NCBI GenBank assembly: GCA_030867875.1
Contig: JAOWCC010000577.1
Location: 153,504,344 to 153,568,343, forward strand
Reading direction: 5' to 3'
Origin: Actinernus sp. WN-2022
Taxonomy: Eukaryota > Cnidaria > Anthozoa > Actiniaria > Actinernidae
Length of the DNA: 64,000 nt
Made by a program: the position numbers and the translations under genes. Positions 61,401 through 64,000 of this stretch are shown here, one piece after another. The stretch's first letter is position 1. Each line of letters starts with the position of its first letter. The notes below the pieces were generated by a model. That model saw only the letters and a list, made by a program, of their open reading frames with translations, did no database searches and was not told the origin of the DNA.

Positions 61401-64000
61401 TGCTTCATCCTGCATCATCCTGCATCATCCTGCATCATCCTCCATCATCGTGCATCATCCTGCTTCAATCTGCGTCATCCTGCATCATCCTGCATCATCC
61501 TGCATCATCCTGCATTATCCTGCATCATCCTGCGTCATCTTGCATCATCCTGCGACATCCTGCATCATCCTGCTTCAATCTGCGTCATCCTGCATCATCC
61601 TGCTGCAATCTGCTTCATCCTGCATCATCCTGCATCATCCTGCATCATCCTGCATCATGCTGCATCATCCTGCATCATGCTGCATCATGCTGCATCACCC
61701 TGCATCATCCTGCATCATCCTGCATTATCCTGCATCATCCTGCGTCATCTTGCATCATCCTGCGTCATCCTGCATCATCCTGCTTCAATCTGCGTCATCC
61801 TGCATCATCCTGCTGCAATCTGCATCATCCTGTATCATCCTGCATCATCCTGCATCATTCTGCTTCAATCTGCGTCATCTTGCATCATCCTTAGTCATCC
61901 TGCATCATCCTGCATCATCCTGCATCATCCTGCATCATCCTGCATCATCCTGCATCATCCTGCATCATACTGTTTCAATCTGCGTCATCTTGCATCATCC
62001 TGCCTCATCCTGCATCATCCTGCATCATCCTGCATCATCCTGCATCATCCTGCATCATCCTGCATCATCCTGCATCATCCTGCATCATTCTGCTTCAATC
62101 TGCGTCATCTTCCATCATCCTGCGTCATCCTGCATCATCCTGCATCTTCCTGCATCATTCTACTTCAATCTGCTTCAATCTGCTTCATCCTGCATCATCC
62201 TGCTGCAATCTGCTTCATCCTGCATCATCCTGCATCATCCTGCATCATCCTGCATCATCTTGCATCATCCTGCATTATCCTGCATCATCCTGCGTCATCT
62301 TGCATCGTCATGCGTCATCCTGCATCATCCTGCTTCAATCTGCGTCATCCTGCATCATCCTGCTGCAATCTGCTTCATCCTGCATCATCCTGCTGCAATC
62401 TGCTTCATCCTGCATCATCCTGCATCATCCTGCATCATCCTGTATCATTCTACTTCAATCTGCTTCAATCTGCTTCATCCTGCTTCAATCTGCGTCATCC
62501 TGCATCATCCTGCATCATCCTGCATCATCCTGTGTCATCCTGCATCATTCTGCTTCAATCTGCGTTATCTTGCATCATCCTGCGTCATCCTGCTGCAATC
62601 TGCTTCATCCTGCTTCAATCTGCGTCATCCTGCATCATCCTGCATCATCCTGCTTCAATCTGCGTCAACCTGCTTCATCCTGCATCATCCTGCATCATCC
62701 TACATCATCCTGCATCATCCTGCATGATCCTGCATCATCCTGCATCGTCCTGCTTCAATCTACATCATCCTGCATCATCCTGAGTAATCCTGTATCATCT
62801 TGCATCATCCTGCATCATCCTGCATCATGCTGCATCATCCTGCATCATCCTGCTGCAATCTGCTTCATCCTGCATCATCCTGCATCATCCTGCATCATCC
62901 TGCATCATGCTGCATCATCCTGCATCATGCTGCATCATGCTGCATCACCCTGCATCATCCTGCATCATCCTGCATTATCCTGCATCATCCTGCGTCATCT
63001 TGCATCATCCTGCGTCATCCTGCATCATCCTGCTTCAATCTGCCTCATCCTGCATCATCCTGCTGCAATCTGCATCATCCTGTATCATCCTGCATCATCC
63101 TGCATCATTCTGCTTCAATCTGCGTCATCTTGCATCATCCTTAGTCATCCTGCATCATCCTGCATCATCCTGCATCATCCTGCATCATCCTGCATCATCC
63201 TGCATCATACTGTTTCAATCTGCGTCATCTTGCATCATCCTGCCTCATCCTGCATCATCCTGCATCATCCTGCATCATCCTGCATCATCCTGCATCATCC
63301 TGCATCATCCTGCATCATCCTGCATCATCCTGCATCATTCTGCTTCAATCTGCGTCATCTTCCATCATCCTGCGTCATCCTGCATCATCCTGCATCTTCC
63401 TGCATCATTCCACTTCAATCTGCTTCAATCTGCTTCATCCTGCATCATCCTGCTGCAATCTGCTTCATCCTGCATCATCCTGCATCATCCTGCATCATCC
63501 TGCATCATCTTGCATCATCCTGCATTATCCTGCATCATCCTGCGTCATCGTGCATCGTCATGCGTCATCCTGCATCATCCTGCTTCAATCTGCGTCATCC
63601 TGCATCATCCTGCTGCAATCTGCTTCATCCTGCATCATCCTGCTGCAATCTGCTTCATCCTGCATCATCCTGCATCATCCTGCATCATCCTGTATCATTC
63701 TACTTCAATCTGCTTCAATCTGCTTCATCCTGCTTCAATCTGCGTCATCCTGCATCATCATGCATCATCCTGCATCATTCTGTGTCATCCTGCATCATTC
63801 TGCTTCAATCTGCGTTATCTTGCATCATCCTGCGTCATCCTGCTGCAATCTGCTTCATCCTGCATCATCCTGCATCATCCTGCATCATCCTCCATCATCG
63901 TGCATCATCCTGCTTCAATCTGCGTCATCCTGCATCATCCTGCATCATCCTGCATCATCCTGCATTATCCTGCATCATCCTGCGTCATCTTGCATCATCC
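61401..64000 (+). repeat. 1.25-kb tandem repeat leaving the window
   Basis: Pairs 1,250 bp apart are tcaccctgca 61695/62945, tcatccttag 61885/63135, tcatcttcca 62105/63355 and tcgtcatgcg 62305/63555. Tcatactgtt (61965/63205) is 1,240 bp apart, so single decamers were lost and regained. Both copies have an added tcatgctgca just before tcaccctgca. The second copy has tcattccact (near 63405), tcatcgtgca before tcgtcatgcg (63545) and tcatcatgca (near 63755). It runs past base 64000. Confidence 0.8.
62625..62810 (+). repeat. Degenerate module A end
   Basis: It resembles the end of module A (tcaacctgct, tcatcctaca, tcaatctaca) but the expected tcagcctgag is tcatcctgag (62775), followed by taatcctgta. 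Extra private changes are tgatcctgca and tcgtcctgct. A shortened B-like stretch with gcaatctgct and tcatgctgca follows. Confidence 0.7.

Larger units (their letters stand above)
1..64000 (+). repeat. Decamer satellite array, unit TCATCCTGCA
   Basis: The whole window is a tandem array of a 10-bp unit, about 6,400 copies, all in the same orientation. The consensus unit has 7 pyrimidines out of 10, is 50% G+C and contains no CpG. Common variants change position 10 (A to G or T), positions 4-5 together (TCATCC to TCAATC) or position 6 (C to T). The 10-bp register holds over tens of kilobases: only eight breaks were found (four 1-bp indels before 8.9 kb and four 13-bp units after 37.5 kb), and their sum agrees with the phase difference between the first and last lines. 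No other sequence interrupts the array. Long satellites of this kind are known from eukaryotic heterochromatin. The species and chromosomal location cannot be read from the sequence. Confidence 0.98.

Noticed and set aside
55477..62727. Open frame of about 2,400 codons, and dozens of others on the + strand, starting at ATG units such as tcatcatgcg or tcatgctgca
   Set aside because: They are a by-product of a decamer with no stop in any + frame. They overlap each other in all three frames, translate the same ten-residue cycle, end wherever a variant unit happens to carry a stop, and have no promoter, splice or composition change around them.
1..64000. Decapeptide-repeat structural protein gene (for example of the adhesive or antifreeze type)
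   Set aside because: In such genes the DNA repeat is a multiple of 3 and one frame is kept. Here the unit is 10 bp, all three frames are equivalent, and 13-, 11- and 9-bp units shift the frame without consequence.
1..64000. CRISPR array
   Set aside because: There are no unique spacers between the repeats. Units abut directly, and variation is point substitution of the same decamer.
1..64000. Telomeric repeat tract
   Set aside because: The unit lacks the G-rich strand with runs of G typical of telomeres, and it has kilobase higher-order structure that telomerase-made tracts lack.
1..64000. Transposable element, rRNA or tRNA insertions, or inverted segments within the array
   Set aside because: I read through all lines for departures from the decamer pattern and for the reverse-complement unit tgcaggatga and found none.
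1..64000. Naming the host species or chromosome
   Set aside because: No single-copy or taxon-specific sequence is present, and I do not recognise the decamer with enough certainty to assign it.

Overview
This window is one uninterrupted block of satellite DNA. From base 1 to base 64000 it is a head-to-tail array of a 10-bp unit, consensus TCATCCTGCA on the + strand (TGCAGGATGA on the other), about 6,400 copies. I found no gene, RNA gene, transposon, promoter, terminator or stretch of ordinary single-copy sequence on either strand. A simple-sequence array this long points to a eukaryotic chromosome, most plausibly heterochromatin (pericentromeric, subtelomeric or sex-chromosomal), but nothing here identifies the species. 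The array runs off both ends of the window.

The units are not identical. Recurrent variants (tcaatctgct, tcaatctgcg, tcatcctgcg, tcatcttgca, gcaatctgct and rarer ones) occur in a fixed order that defines higher-order repeats. I use four working modules named by their landmark units. Module A (about 1.29 kb) runs from tcatcctgag to tcagcctgag. Module B (about 0.35 kb) runs from tcagcctgag to tcatccttag. Module C (about 1.35-1.39 kb) runs from tcatccttag to the next tcatcctgag. Module D (about 0.15 kb) runs from tcatggtgca to the second tcatcccgca. A+B+C in order makes a canonical higher-order repeat of about 2.94-2.98 kb, seen most clearly at 31273-34242 and 42066-47986. The rest of the window looks like deletion, duplication and chimeric derivatives of that period.

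Layout. 1-9.7 kb: A/B/D mosaic, including a 4.6-kb super-repeat present twice. 8.5-19.4 kb: B-C-A cycles with a 3.46-kb super-repeat. 17.7-22.3 kb: a 1.43-1.72-kb hybrid C/A repeat. 22.3-27.4 kb: three A copies in 1.76-2.09-kb repeats. 27.4-29.4 kb: exact 1,000-bp spacing of landmarks. 29.4-37.0 kb: canonical A-B-C repeats and a 1.43-kb pair. 37.0-38.4 kb: D-rich mosaic with the first 13-bp phase-break unit. 38.5-48.0 kb: 2.21-, 2.94- and 2.98-kb repeats. 48.3-52.4 kb: 1.36-1.37-kb repeats. 53.0-59.2 kb: D-rich duplications. 59.9-61.4 kb: an abutting 750-bp tandem duplication. 61.4 kb to the end: a 1.25-kb repeat that leaves the window.

Long + strand reading frames (up to about 2,400 codons) exist only because the decamer has no stop codon in any + frame and 10 is not a multiple of 3. 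They overlap in all three frames and are not annotated as genes. All comparisons were made by eye using landmark positions. Percent identities were not computed, and module edges are accurate to about one decamer.
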